A stretch of DNA of 64,000 nucleotides from Clostridia bacterium (GTDB lineage Bacteria > Bacillota > Clostridia > Lachnospirales > Anaerotignaceae). A program made the translations under genes and the position numbers. Location of the stretch: contig JALCQR010000008.1 of the NCBI GenBank assembly GCA_022651385.1, positions 97,860-161,859 on the forward strand. Reading direction: 5' to 3'. Below the pieces are notes generated by a model. That model made no database searches, was not told where the DNA came from, and worked only from the letters and a program-made list of their open reading frames with translations. Position 1 is the first letter of the stretch. Every line of letters begins with the position of its first letter. Shown here piece after piece: positions 34,811 through 44,486 of the stretch.

Positions 34811-36755
34811 GTGGAAGAGGTATCACCTTCATCAAATGTATATACGTTATCAATGACTAAAGGTGATGAGGTTTCTACTTCAATTTCCTTTGATTCTGCA
34901 ACACGTACTCTTGAAGTTGATATTCCTGATGCTACAGCTCAGTATATACTTACTTATGACGCTTATATTGTTCGTATGGGGGTTGACCTTACAAACAATA
35001 TTCAGCTTGTAGGAACTGTAATTTCTTCCTCAGGGTCAAAAGATGAGGCTTCAAGTGTTGTTAAAGTTTCGGCTTCCGGAAGCGCTAAAATATCTTTGCC
35101 TTCTTCAAAGTTTATTACTTTGCAGATTGAGAAGGTAGATGAAAGCGAAAAACTGCTTTCAGGTGCGGAATTTGGTCTTTATAGTGGAAAATCGGACTCG
35201 GATTTACTGGTAAGCGCAACTTGTGACGATTCAACAGGAATTTGCACACTTGCGGTTCCAATAAGCTCTATCGGAAGCATAAGCACTCTTTACTGGAAAG
35301 AGATTAAAGCGCCGACAGGTTATGCATTAAGTACTGAGTGGCATGAATTAGATACAGCAAACTATGAGCCGGATGAAGTAATTGAAGTTGTGAATGTTGC
35401 TACTACTGATGCAGATAATGGACAAATAGAAATCAAAAAGGTTGATGAAGATGATACATCCGTTTTGCTTTCAGGTGCGGAGTTTGGACTTTATAGTGAC
35501 AAGGAATGTGCAGTACCAGTAAAAAACGGCGGTATAAATGTAACAGGCACAAGTGATTCATACGGATTAGTTTACTTTACTGGTCTTTATCCTAGCCAGA
35601 CATATTATGTTAAGGAATTAACTGCCCCTGACGGGTATCTGACTACGGAAAAAATTTATGCCGTTACTGCAAAAAAGGCAATAAGTGATTCGGATATTGT
35701 TTCAATTCCGGACGAAAAGGCTGATGTTACACTTAATGTTACAAAGGTTGATGCCGTTGACTCAAGCATTAATCTGAAAGGGGCCCAATTCGGACTTTAT
35801 AAGGATGCAGAATGTACTACTCTGGTAAGCGGCAAGACTAGCGACAGCTACGGAACGGTAAGCTTTACAGGGCTTTTCCCATATAAGACATATTATTTGA
35901 AGGAAATAGCTGCTCCTACTGGGTATATACCTACAACAAGCGTTTTTACAATTGAGACTGGTAAAAATAAAGTGGCGGTTACAAAAATGCTTGAAAATTA
36001 TGCAAAAGGTTGGAACGAAAAAGCGTCCCTCCAGGTTAGAAAGACAGACAAAGAAGACTCAAAGTGTCTTGAAGGTGCCAGATTTGCTTTGTATAAACAG
36101 GATAAGATAACGCTTGTAGACGAGCAGGTAACAGATGAGAACGGTATTTGTACATTTTCAAATCTTGCAGCAGGTACCTACTATGTTAAAGAAACAGCTG
36201 CTCCTCGTAATTACCTTCTTTCAAAAAATTTTATAGAGGTTTATGTTCATCAAAACACGTCAGAGACAATTACTGTAAAAGATAATAAGATATCCGATGA
36301 AGATGATGAAGAACCGACATATACTCCACCAAGTACAGACGGCAATTTAAATAATTCAGGCAATTTAAATCAACAGTCTGAGTCAAATAACAGCAGCAAA
36401 CAAAATCAGATAAATCCAATAATGCTGATAAAAATATGAATACGAATATAAATGATTCAGAGGCTTCTGGCTCGGAGGAAGAATGGATCCTGCAACAACA
36501 GATATCTCGAAATCAAAAGATGAAGTAGAATCTGCAACTACAGAAGTTTCGAAATCAAAAGATGGAGTAGAATCTGCAACTATTAGTACTTCTGACGCAA
36601 ATCAGATGGCAGAGTCAGGTGCAATAAATGACATGCTCCCAAAAACAGGAGTTGAAACTCATTTGGTATTTTGGATGTTTGGCTTGGTGTTTTCTTTTAT
36701 CGCATTTGTATTGTCATTAGTATTTTGGAAACGTCAGAAAAAGAAAATAAATTGA
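34811..36755 (+). pseudogene. Decayed LPXTG surface protein with SpaA/Cna-B type repeats
   Basis: The open part (34811-36439) has no signal peptide; in-frame coding continues only to a TAA about 20 nt upstream, so the 5' end is missing. It contains one isopeptide-type domain and then at least four SpaA/Cna-B prealbumin-like modules, each starting I-x-K-V-D or V-R-K-T-D and containing L-x-G-A-x-F-x-L-Y and Y-Y-[VL]-K-E-x-x-A-P-x-x-Y. The frame is lost near 36417, continues in a second frame (NNADKNMNTNINDSEASGSE) and in a third from about 36480, which ends in the sorting signal LPKTG, a hydrophobic helix and KRQKKK. At least two frameshifts plus 5' truncation make it non-functional as it stands. 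Confidence 0.85.
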
Positions 36756-36818
36756 TTGTAAAACAAGAGTAAATGAAAAAGATTTAATAGTAGCTATATC
36801 TTTTTATCTCTACTTTAT

Positions 36819-36863
36819 AAACACTCAAAGTATCATTTTAAACGGTACTTTGAGTGTTTTTTT
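36819..36863 (+). terminator. Terminator after the LPXTG relic
   Basis: AAACACTCAAAGTA (36819-36832) pairs with TACTTTGAGTGTTT (36846-36859), followed by more T residues. The outer stem matches the terminator at 11902-11938. Confidence 0.88.
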
Positions 36864-37387
36864 CTAGACTATTTATACATTTATTGATATTTACTTGATG
36901 CTTTACGTGAAGAGTTCTGTTATTATCGCATTAGTCTCTATCATGAACTGGATTTATCATTCAGAACTGGGCTGGTCTTATCAGCTGAATACATATATTC
37001 ACACGTTGAAATCAAATAAAATATATCAAAGCATGTCATATTATTGGTTTTTAATAAATATTTTTTAATTGAATATTGATTTTATAAATTGCAAACTAGT
37101 TTTACATGTTAGTATATTATCGCAATTGTATGTCGTTAATTGAAAAATTGTCAATATATCTCTAATCATATCATTAAAGTGATTAAATCTACAGCTGGCT
37201 ACATTTTTTATATTTGGTTGCTTCTATAATTGTTATATCATATAAAGGCATAGCTTTTTTTGCTTCTAAGTCGACACTTATCTACATATCCGTTATATTA
37301 TTAAATGAAAATTCCATGAATAAGTTAGTGCCTATTAATGATTTGTAATTGAATATAGAAATTAGTAAAATTAAAGAGGCAGTCAAA
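36864..37387. other. AT-rich intergenic region left of the HTH micro-gene
   Basis: No convincing gene. The sequence is AT-rich with many stops in all frames. The frame of the HTH micro-gene is open for 13 codons upstream of its ATG (from a TTG near 37349), so its start could lie slightly further left. Confidence 0.4.
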
Positions 37388-37519
37388 ATGCTTTCTAATG
37401 ATTATGTAAGAGAATTAGTATTAAAATTTACATATAAATATTCCATAAAAAAAATATCTAAATTCTTACATATTTCAAAAACAAATGTTGGAGTCTATAT
37501 TTATAAAACAAAAAAATAG
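37388..37519 (+). CDS. 43-residue helix-turn-helix peptide or recombinase fragment
   Basis: AGAGG lies 8 nt before ATG 37388. The peptide (MLSNDYVRELVLKFTY followed by YSIKKISKFLHISKTNVG and VYIYKTKK) has a clear helix-turn-helix pattern of the kind found at the C-terminal end of resolvases and sigma-like proteins. It lies 90 bp from the tRNA fragment. Its size makes it either a small DNA-binding protein or the remnant of a larger recombinase-type protein. Confidence 0.45.
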   Translation: MLSNDYVRELVLKFTYKYSIKKISKFLHISKTNVGVYIYKTKK

Positions 37520-37566
37520 TATTAACTATTTTAACCACCTTTGGGGTCAAAATATATTTACACAAT

Positions 37567-37605
37567 AAAAAAATCCTTGAAAATTTAATATTTTCAAGGA
37601 TTTTT
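37567..37605 (-). terminator. Terminator directly behind the tRNA fragment
   Basis: AAAATCCTTGAAAAT (37570-37584) pairs with ATTTTCAAGGATTTT (37590-37604). The T-run on the minus strand follows the tRNA fragment in its own reading direction, so this is probably the original tRNA terminator. Confidence 0.85.
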
Positions 37606-37610
37606 CAAAT

Positions 37611-37651
37611 TGTGAAAACAGGATTTGAACCTGTGACCTTCGGGTTATGAG
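37611..37651 (-). tRNA. 3' fragment of a tRNA-Met gene (attachment-site remnant)
   Basis: On the minus strand: CTCATAA (anticodon loop with CAT), CCCGA (anticodon stem), AGGTC (variable), ACAGG-TTCAAAT-CCTGT (T arm) and TTTCACA (acceptor side). About 41 nt are preserved; the D arm and 5' half are absent, replaced by unrelated sequence at 37652 and above. Tyrosine integrases of islands and prophages use exactly this 3' half as attachment core. Confidence 0.85.
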
Positions 37652-37873
37652 AATTATAAGATATGTTCATTTCATTGAAAATATTCATATCGTGGTAAAA
37701 CTCCCGCTTTATTATGCCATTTTTTATAAAATTTCATATTCCGTTATAATAATTTCACCGTATACTAATCCTTTTGGGGTAAAAAATGGGGTCAAATAAA
37801 TCTAAACTCTGAATATGAACACTCTGATTTAACCATTAAATAGACAATTAAAATTCTTCATTTTATAGACTTT

Positions 37874-38626
37874 TCAATTCTTATTTCTCAACCTTAAAAT
37901 ATTTCTTATTCCAGTAAAAATATAAAATAAAAAGTACCATAAAGATGTAAAAAAACCAAGATTTTGATCCTGACGATATATTTTCCATCGGTACTTAATA
38001 GCATTTTTCTTGTCAGCGGAACGTCCTCCAAGACGGTATGTAACCAAAGCATCATCAATACCAATAGCCTTGTATCCGTTTTTCAAAAGTCTAAGCCACA
38101 GAACAAAATCCTCATGAAAATACTTGCCATCAAAAGGATTTTTTGGTAACACTTCTCTCTTTAAAACAATGCTTGAGCAAACTATTACATTTTCCTTTAG
38201 CAGTCCTTTGTAACTAATTCCAGTGGGTACATGCTTATGAAAGTTCAGTACATTATTGTTTTCATCAATAATTTTGCTTGCGGTATAGCATAAATCAGCA
38301 TTCTTATTCTTTAAAACAGATATCTGCTTTTCTATTTTATTACTACTCCAGCAGTCATCCCCGTCGATAAAAGCTATGTATTCACCACTTGCCTGCTCTA
38401 TGCCTTTGTTTCTTGTTTTAGCCACACCCAAATTTTTTTTATTTTTGAAAACATGTACACGGCTATCTTTTTTAGAAAGTTCACACAAAATTATATATGT
38501 CCTATCCTTTGAACAATCATCAATGGCTATTATTTCAATATCTTTATAAGATTGATTAAGCACAGAATATATGGCTTTTTCTACTGTTTTTTCTCCGTTA
38601 TAAATGGGAAGAATTACCGAAATCAT
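37874..38626 (-). CDS. GT-A family 2 glycosyltransferase
   Basis: 250 residues from ATG 38626 (AGGAG 6 nt upstream; a longer frame from 38659 lacks a ribosome site). GT2 signatures: VILPIYNGEKTVEKAIYSVLNQSY, IIAIDDCSKD, the DxD-type motif in FIDGDDCW, and EDFVLWLRLLKNGYKA. It transfers a sugar from a nucleotide donor in the cytoplasm. It is the last gene of the glycan locus and separated from the next by 350 bp, so possibly on its own transcript. Confidence 0.88.
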   Translation of the reverse strand: MISVILPIYNGEKTVEKAIYSVLNQSYKDIEIIAIDDCSKDRTYIILCELSKKDSRVHVFKNKKNLGVAKTRNKGIEQASGEYIAFIDGDDCWSSNKIEKQISVLKNKNADLCYTASKIIDENNNVLNFHKHVPTGISYKGLLKENVIVCSSIVLKREVLPKNPFDGKYFHEDFVLWLRLLKNGYKAIGIDDALVTYRLGGRSADKKNAIKYRWKIYRQDQNLGFFTSLWYFLFYIFTGIRNILRLRNKN

Positions 38627-38980
38627 ATGTTCTCCTGTAAAATTACTTATACATCTCACTGTAGTACTTTGTATAACTTCCTGAAGTAATATTATTTATC
38701 CATATTTCGTTTTCTAAATACCATTTCAATTGCTAATCATAAAATGAATTAGCTTATCATGGAACTGGTATGACCTATAATTGTTTAATGACTTTGCGCA
38801 CATACCATTAAGTGAATAATAGATGTTAGGTGAATTTTCAATACAATTATTCGTATAATACTGGCAAAATCTTAATAATTTAAACAACTAAACAATAATA
38901 TTTTTAGTTTATACTTATGTCACAAAAACCTATATTAACATTCTCTAATTAAATATAATAAAAGACAAGTAAAATACATA
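38627..38980. other. Intergenic region inside the glycan locus
   Basis: About 350 AT-rich bases without a gene; it must contain the promoter of the GT2 gene and the end of the long glycan transcript. No clear terminator hairpin was found. Confidence 0.4.
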
Positions 38981-40552
38981 TCATTCCAATTTTTTATTAA
39001 AAATATTCATTATTTGCACTATTCCAATAGAAGCAAATATAAAAAATATTGGCATCCCAAAATATCGGTATCTTTGTTGTGATTCAATAAATACATGAAC
39101 TGCAACATAGCCAAGTATTATCCACGTGTATAGCGAAAGAGTACTATTATACCTAGACTTACGGCTCACCCAAAATCCTATTGATGCAAGAAACATAATA
39201 AAAATTTGATAAGAAAAGTCTATGTAATTATAATAATGTTGCATCATATAACAATTTTCATATATAGCCTTCAACGAGTCCGAAGCTTCTCCTGATATCT
39301 TTTTTTTCTTTATATTATTTAAGTCATCTCCATAAAGCCATCTATAAGATGCATCAATTCCACTCCATTGTGTTCCAAGTTTTCTTAAAAATATCTTTTT
39401 AAAAAATATATCAGGATTTTTAACTTGAGTCATAATAAAATCATTTAATAGTTGTTTTTTTTCATTTTCATCCGCTTCAGAAAACATACATCTTACTTCA
39501 GAATTTGAATATCCAGAACCCTCATAATTAAGTCCCACCATAAACTTAAATCTTATATCAGTTGGTATCGAAATCTGATCTCTATAACCTTTTAAATAAG
39601 CATAGTAATCAAACCCCTTAAGAGTAGCTTTGTATCCTAATAAAAGAACTATTACCATAAAAAATGGAAATGCTTTTTTTATTATAATGTTCTTTATGTT
39701 TTCATCTATATTATTTTTGTATTTTTTGTTTTTCTGTTTATTTTTTATTTTTCTGTTTGTACTATAAACTCCATTTTTTATATCAAAAAATACTTTAATA
39801 CAAACAAAAATTAATATCGCAAGTAAAATCGGAGGTGCAATTGCTCTCATAAGATTAGCTAACCCTATTAATATTCCTGTAGTCAAAAATTTTAAAAAAG
39901 TCTTTTTTTCTGATTTTGTTTCCATAGTAAAAATATAAAACGATAAATAATATAAAAATGTGCTTATATGTTGGCATGTTAATACAGATGTAAATACAAT
40001 ATTGGAAATATAAAGAGCCATTAAAACTCCAGCAAATAATCCTATTTTTCTGTCATATCTTTCGCCGATTAAATAAATAACGACACATGTCATAGCATTT
40101 ATAAAACTATAAATAACTCTTAATACAGATATATCACTACCAAATATTTTTATTAAGAAGCTTTCAAATACCACAAATGCCTGTAGATATGGATAGCTAA
40201 CTGTGTATGTTTTTCCACGAATCATCTCTACGCTACCATTTGCTAAATCTAAAGCAGTTCTATAATAAAAATCAAAATCATTTGTTGGATTTGCCCATGT
40301 GTGTACTGCTAAAAAATACCTTATTAAAAACGCCGTCAAAAAAATAAAAATTATATCAATATTTCTACTTTTTGTTATATTTAGTTGATATATACCTGCA
40401 CAGATTATTGCCATAATAGTTGGTGTAATAATTAAAAACACTAATTTTTGCCCTCTAGTAATAGATATACTAAATCCTAATATACAAAAGAATATACACA
40501 TAAGCATACTTAAACCAAAAATAAAATATTGTATTTTTTTTTCTAAACTCAA
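38981..40552 (-). CDS. GT-C family membrane glycosyltransferase (PMT/ArnT-like)
   Basis: 523 residues with about 11 membrane helices. The first extracytoplasmic loop holds the acidic motif TWANPTNDFDFYYRTALDLA typical of lipid-phosphate-sugar-dependent GT-C enzymes (GT39/GT83). A TTG start has GAGGAGG 6 nt upstream. It follows GtrA and a GtrB-like enzyme, so it would use a polyprenyl-phosphate sugar made by GtrB and flipped with GtrA to decorate the polymer outside the membrane. Confidence 0.82.
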   Translation of the reverse strand: MSLEKKIQYFIFGLSMLMCIFFCILGFSISITRGQKLVFLIITPTIMAIICAGIYQLNITKSRNIDIIFIFLTAFLIRYFLAVHTWANPTNDFDFYYRTALDLANGSVEMIRGKTYTVSYPYLQAFVVFESFLIKIFGSDISVLRVIYSFINAMTCVVIYLIGERYDRKIGLFAGVLMALYISNIVFTSVLTCQHISTFLYYLSFYIFTMETKSEKKTFLKFLTTGILIGLANLMRAIAPPILLAILIFVCIKVFFDIKNGVYSTNRKIKNKQKNKKYKNNIDENIKNIIIKKAFPFFMVIVLLLGYKATLKGFDYYAYLKGYRDQISIPTDIRFKFMVGLNYEGSGYSNSEVRCMFSEADENEKKQLLNDFIMTQVKNPDIFFKKIFLRKLGTQWSGIDASYRWLYGDDLNNIKKKKISGEASDSLKAIYENCYMMQHYYNYIDFSYQIFIMFLASIGFWVSRKSRYNSTLSLYTWIILGYVAVHVFIESQQRYRYFGMPIFFIFASIGIVQIMNIFNKKLE

Positions 40553-40569
40553 TTAAATCCTCCTCACTA

Positions 40570-40959
40570 TTACTTTTTAAAAACAAAAAAACGTTGACCA
40601 AAATAATTTAATCCTGTAAACAATACCAAACCGAAAAATAAAGCTATGTTTTCGCCTGCTTTATTCGAAACCTTAATAAAAAGTAATCTTACTGCCGGTT
40701 TTGCAAATCCATATGCAATCACATAACAGGTGATAATATTTATAATAAATCTTGGGATACTTTTTGAATCTCTATCTTTGTTTTTAAATGTATAGTGTTT
40801 ATTAAGAAAATAGCTAAAAATACTTCCAATTATGTAATTTAATGCTGATGAAATCCAGTAACTTAAGCCAATTATATTGTAGGAGCCAAACATTACTATC
40901 GTTCCTACAATAGTATTTATAATACCTACACCTACAAACTTATAAATACTCTTATCCAT
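40570..40959 (-). CDS. GtrA-family membrane protein
   Basis: 129 residues and four membrane helices, the usual size of the GtrA family, with KFVGVGIINTIVGTIVMF and FLNKHYTFK, both typical. GtrA proteins are thought to flip polyprenyl-phosphate sugars. The gene sits between the GtrB-like transferase and the GT-C enzyme, the classical three-gene decoration cassette. Confidence 0.88.
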   Translation of the reverse strand: MDKSIYKFVGVGIINTIVGTIVMFGSYNIIGLSYWISSALNYIIGSIFSYFLNKHYTFKNKDRDSKSIPRFIINIITCYVIAYGFAKPAVRLLFIKVSNKAGENIALFFGLVLFTGLNYFGQRFFVFKK

Positions 40960-40989
40960 AATAACCCTCTTTTTAAATTAATTTTATTT

Positions 40990-41937
40990 CTATTTATTAA
41001 TAAAATCCTTTATTATAAACCTTGGTCTTGCTTTTGTTTCCAAATATATTTTCCCTATGTATTCTCCTATGACACCAATTGAAAGAAGCTGAATTCCCCC
41101 TAAAAACCATATTGATACTATAATACTTGTCCATCCCTTTACAACATTACCGCTAAATCTCATCAAAAAAGAATAAATAAGAACTATAAAGCTGACAGCA
41201 GAAACTAAAAAACCAACCATTGTTATAAATCTAATAGGTTTAATACTTAATGATGTTATCCCCTCAATGGCAAAAGATATCATTTTTTTTAAAGGATACT
41301 TAGATTCACCTGCAAAGCGTTCTTGTCTTTCATATTCAACTGTTGTTGAATTATAGCCTATCATAGGTACAATTCCTCGCAAAAAAAGATTGACTTCGTT
41401 AAACTTTGAAAGTCCCTCAAGAGCTCTTTTACTTAACAGCCTATAATCTGCATGGTCATTTATAATTTCAACACCCATTATCTTCATAAATTTATAAAAT
41501 CCCTGTGCAGTTGTTCTTTTGAAAAATGTATCCTTCATCCTTGAATTTCTCACACCATATACAATGTCATAGCCTTCATATATATATTTTTCAATAAACT
41601 TTTCTATTACATTAACATCATCCTGTAAATCAGCATCAAGACTGATTGCCGCATCACAATAATCTCTCACAGTCAAAAGTCCTGCTAAAAGTGCATTTTG
41701 GTGACCTCTGTTTCTTGATAAATTTATACCTGAAAAAATTTCATCTTGATTATGTAAACTTGATATAATTTCCCATGTTTTATCTTTTGAACCATCATTA
41801 ACAAATACTATTCGACTTTCATTATCAATCATTCCTTTTTGAATAAATGATTTCATCAATTCCTTAAGTCTACTTGATGTTTCATTCAATACTTCTTCTT
41901 CATTATAACAAGGTATTACCAAATATATTACATTCAC
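40990..41937 (-). CDS. GtrB-like polyprenyl-phosphate glycosyltransferase
   Basis: 315 residues from a GTG at 41937 (GAGGTG 6 nt upstream; the GTG at 41946 overlaps the ribosome site). GT2 domain: LVIPCYNEEEVL, VFVNDGSKDKTWE, ISLDADLQDD, the GVRNSR and SKRAL segments of DPM1/GtrB proteins, and two C-terminal membrane helices (IRFITMVGFLVSAVSFIVLIY and the following). It would load a sugar onto polyprenyl phosphate at the inner membrane face. Confidence 0.9.
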   Translation of the reverse strand: MNVIYLVIPCYNEEEVLNETSSRLKELMKSFIQKGMIDNESRIVFVNDGSKDKTWEIISSLHNQDEIFSGINLSRNRGHQNALLAGLLTVRDYCDAAISLDADLQDDVNVIEKFIEKYIYEGYDIVYGVRNSRMKDTFFKRTTAQGFYKFMKIMGVEIINDHADYRLLSKRALEGLSKFNEVNLFLRGIVPMIGYNSTTVEYERQERFAGESKYPLKKMISFAIEGITSLSIKPIRFITMVGFLVSAVSFIVLIYSFLMRFSGNVVKGWTSIIVSIWFLGGIQLLSIGVIGEYIGKIYLETKARPRFIIKDFINK

Positions 41938-41954
41938 TAAATTCACCTCAATAA

Positions 41955-44450
41955 TTAACTAACTGTTATAATTGGAAAATTCCAAAATTCATTATTACCT
42001 TGATTTGTCGTAAGATAATACATAACTGTATACTCACCCGGCAATGTAAACTCATAATTAAGAGTACTATTGTTATCAGATTTAATCGTTTCAAAGTAGG
42101 ATCCATTTCTATAAATATACCATTTTATACTTGAGTCCATTGAGTAATCATAGTCGACATTAAATTGATATTTGTTTCCTGATATATTTTTATATGATTG
42201 TCCTTTATACACAAGGTTCATATATGGATAATATTTTGATATATTTTCAAATTGATGAGTTTTGTCATTATATCCTATTACAGCAACTATGCCAAATGTT
42301 TTTTGTCCAGAGCTGTCTTTAATGTATGCCCTTACAATATAAGTTCCTTTTTTATTAAATTCAAAATCAAATTTATTGTCTTTAGTATAATCTGTCTTTT
42401 CAACTGCTTCATTTGTCTCTTTATTAATTACATACCAAGCATATGAAAACTTATCATCAATACATGTATTTTCAAAATTAAATTTATTATTGTTTTGTGT
42501 TATATCTATATTATCAACAGATATTCTTTTTCTTGGTTTTAAACTAATTTTATAATTACTTGCTGCCGATACATCAAGTGTCATATCGTTTTTATCAAAA
42601 TTGAGTTTATTTATATCTTGCACATTGCCGTTTTTATCCTCAATTGTAATTAATGTAACCAAATCGACATTTGAACCAAAAACGTCGAATTTCGCAGTAT
42701 TTGCAGCTTCAACAGAATTCATTTTCCTTGAAATATATCCATATGCCTTGTTGCTGAAATCACCGTTTATAACCTGCGCTGATGTATTTTTCAAGAGTTG
42801 TTTTATTCTGACATTATAACCCGTATCTCCTAGCCCTAAAAGTATCTCAGAGTCATTTTTGCTTATTATCTTTATATTTTCCGCCAGATGGAAAAGCTGA
42901 GAATATGTATGATTATCACTGCTTATAATATTATCATATATTAATATCGCATCACCAAGATTATAAAAGTATCTGTCCATATTGACGCCGTTATACATAT
43001 CGTTAAATCCTGCCACATATTCATACCCATTTCCTGTGCCATAATCAAAAATGCCTGTCTTATAGCTGTTTTCAGCTGTAGGAGAATATGTTTGTCCATC
43101 CACTATGACTGTATTATGCGCAAGAGAGGATACAAAAAAGTCCCTGTATTTATTTCCTGAGGAATAATTATACCATCCCGGGTCAACAAATATATCTTGT
43201 CCTTTTGAATAAAGCATAAATGAATTATCATCAGCATGCTTGTGTGTTTTAGAACTATATCCTGATTTAAACATCATCCACGTACTGTCTGTATAGTTTT
43301 CCTTTTGCCAACTGTTGTGGCTGATATAATACCCCGATTTAGGGTAAATGGCAGATGTGTTTGCAGGTATTGTCCCTTTTTGACCTAATGTTGAAGCATA
43401 TATATAATCATTGTTTCCAAATACCTCAGAATTCGCATTTGAAATTGTACTCCCGTTTTCAATGTCATTTGTATCACCTATAGAAGCAGTACTCCCATTA
43501 GGCTTTGTTATATATGCCATAAATTCCGTCGATTTTTTAACATTATCATATAACTCTTTGCCGTACTCATCATTAAACTGTAATAAAAAGTCAGCTATAA
43601 TTCTAAATAAATCCTCAACTCCAATTTGGTACCCAGGTGAATTTTCGACATGTACCATTTCAGAAGTAAAAGCATATTTCATCTGCTCATTTAATCTTTC
43701 TTTTGCCAATGAAACCCAATTTTGCTTGTTCTTATCATTAAGAAAATATGCTATATATATTAAAGAAGTATCTTGAAAAATTCCATGATTATGGTTTTTT
43801 GTATAATGTCTTGAATCTGACAGCCATTCTCCATGTAGTTCTAAAAGGTCTGTAACAATATTTTTAGTATCACAATCTAATTTGCCGTATTTATCGGCAA
43901 CAAGTGCATAGTATATAATATTTTCCGCTCTTAGCGCTGTTCCATGGTCATACCAAACCATGCTGTTATTTTTTGTCAGTTTATCATTTTGTCTGTATTG
44001 GTTCCAACTTAGCAAAAAATCTTTAGCCCTATTTATGTATGTCTCTTTTTTAGTTAATTCATATGCCTTTGTAAGATAAACTACAGGTTCAAGACACTGA
44101 AGATACAACTGAAACGTGGAAGGTGAATTTGAATATACCACATTCCAGTCAAGTTTTTCAAACTCATATGGCATTGATTCCATATCATAGTATACTGTTA
44201 ATTTATTACCAACCAAGCCATCCGCAATTGATATAACTTTTTTATCTGACGGCAACTTAAACTCACAGTTAAACTCATCCAAAGTTATACCGAAATCACC
44301 ATTTTGAACTGTATCCTGTGAGCTTTCGGCAGCAAAGTTTTTAGCAGCAGAATATTTGTTTAAAGCTTTTGACGTTTCGCACCCAGGCAAAACTGACATA
44401 AGAATAAAAACGGTAAGTAAAATTAAAAGCAACTTCACCCTTTTTTTCAT
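41955..44450 (-). CDS. Heparinase II/III-like polysaccharide lyase lipoprotein
   Basis: 831 residues. The lipoprotein signal ends at LPGC. The middle part is an alpha/alpha toroid of the alginate-lyase/heparinase type (NRAKDFLLSWNQYRQND, HNHGIFQDTSLIYIAYFL, ENSPGYQIGVEDLF). The heparinase II/III beta-sandwich follows (KTHKHADDNSFMLYSKGQDIFVDPGWYNY, AHNTVIVDGQTYSP). Two C-terminal beta modules carry the pattern SYAWYVI ... YIVRAYIKD found in the next two proteins. Lyases of this type cleave 4-linked uronic-acid polymers. With wecB/wecC in the locus, the substrate could be the exported ManNAcA-containing glycan. Confidence 0.85.
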   Translation of the reverse strand: MKKRVKLLLILLTVFILMSVLPGCETSKALNKYSAAKNFAAESSQDTVQNGDFGITLDEFNCEFKLPSDKKVISIADGLVGNKLTVYYDMESMPYEFEKLDWNVVYSNSPSTFQLYLQCLEPVVYLTKAYELTKKETYINRAKDFLLSWNQYRQNDKLTKNNSMVWYDHGTALRAENIIYYALVADKYGKLDCDTKNIVTDLLELHGEWLSDSRHYTKNHNHGIFQDTSLIYIAYFLNDKNKQNWVSLAKERLNEQMKYAFTSEMVHVENSPGYQIGVEDLFRIIADFLLQFNDEYGKELYDNVKKSTEFMAYITKPNGSTASIGDTNDIENGSTISNANSEVFGNNDYIYASTLGQKGTIPANTSAIYPKSGYYISHNSWQKENYTDSTWMMFKSGYSSKTHKHADDNSFMLYSKGQDIFVDPGWYNYSSGNKYRDFFVSSLAHNTVIVDGQTYSPTAENSYKTGIFDYGTGNGYEYVAGFNDMYNGVNMDRYFYNLGDAILIYDNIISSDNHTYSQLFHLAENIKIISKNDSEILLGLGDTGYNVRIKQLLKNTSAQVINGDFSNKAYGYISRKMNSVEAANTAKFDVFGSNVDLVTLITIEDKNGNVQDINKLNFDKNDMTLDVSAASNYKISLKPRKRISVDNIDITQNNNKFNFENTCIDDKFSYAWYVINKETNEAVEKTDYTKDNKFDFEFNKKGTYIVRAYIKDSSGQKTFGIVAVIGYNDKTHQFENISKYYPYMNLVYKGQSYKNISGNKYQFNVDYDYSMDSSIKWYIYRNGSYFETIKSDNNSTLNYEFTLPGEYTVMYYLTTNQGNNEFWNFPIITVS

Positions 44451-44486
44451 TGCATCTTAAACCCCCATCAGTAAAAATTATATGAT

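Larger units (their letters stand above)
37543..37796. repeat. GGGGTCAAA repeats around the attachment site
   Basis: GGGGTCAAA at 37543-37551 and 37788-37796 with a variant GGGGTAAAA at 37776-37783 flank the tRNA fragment. Short repeats of this kind near attachment cores commonly serve as integrase arm-binding sites. Confidence 0.55.
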
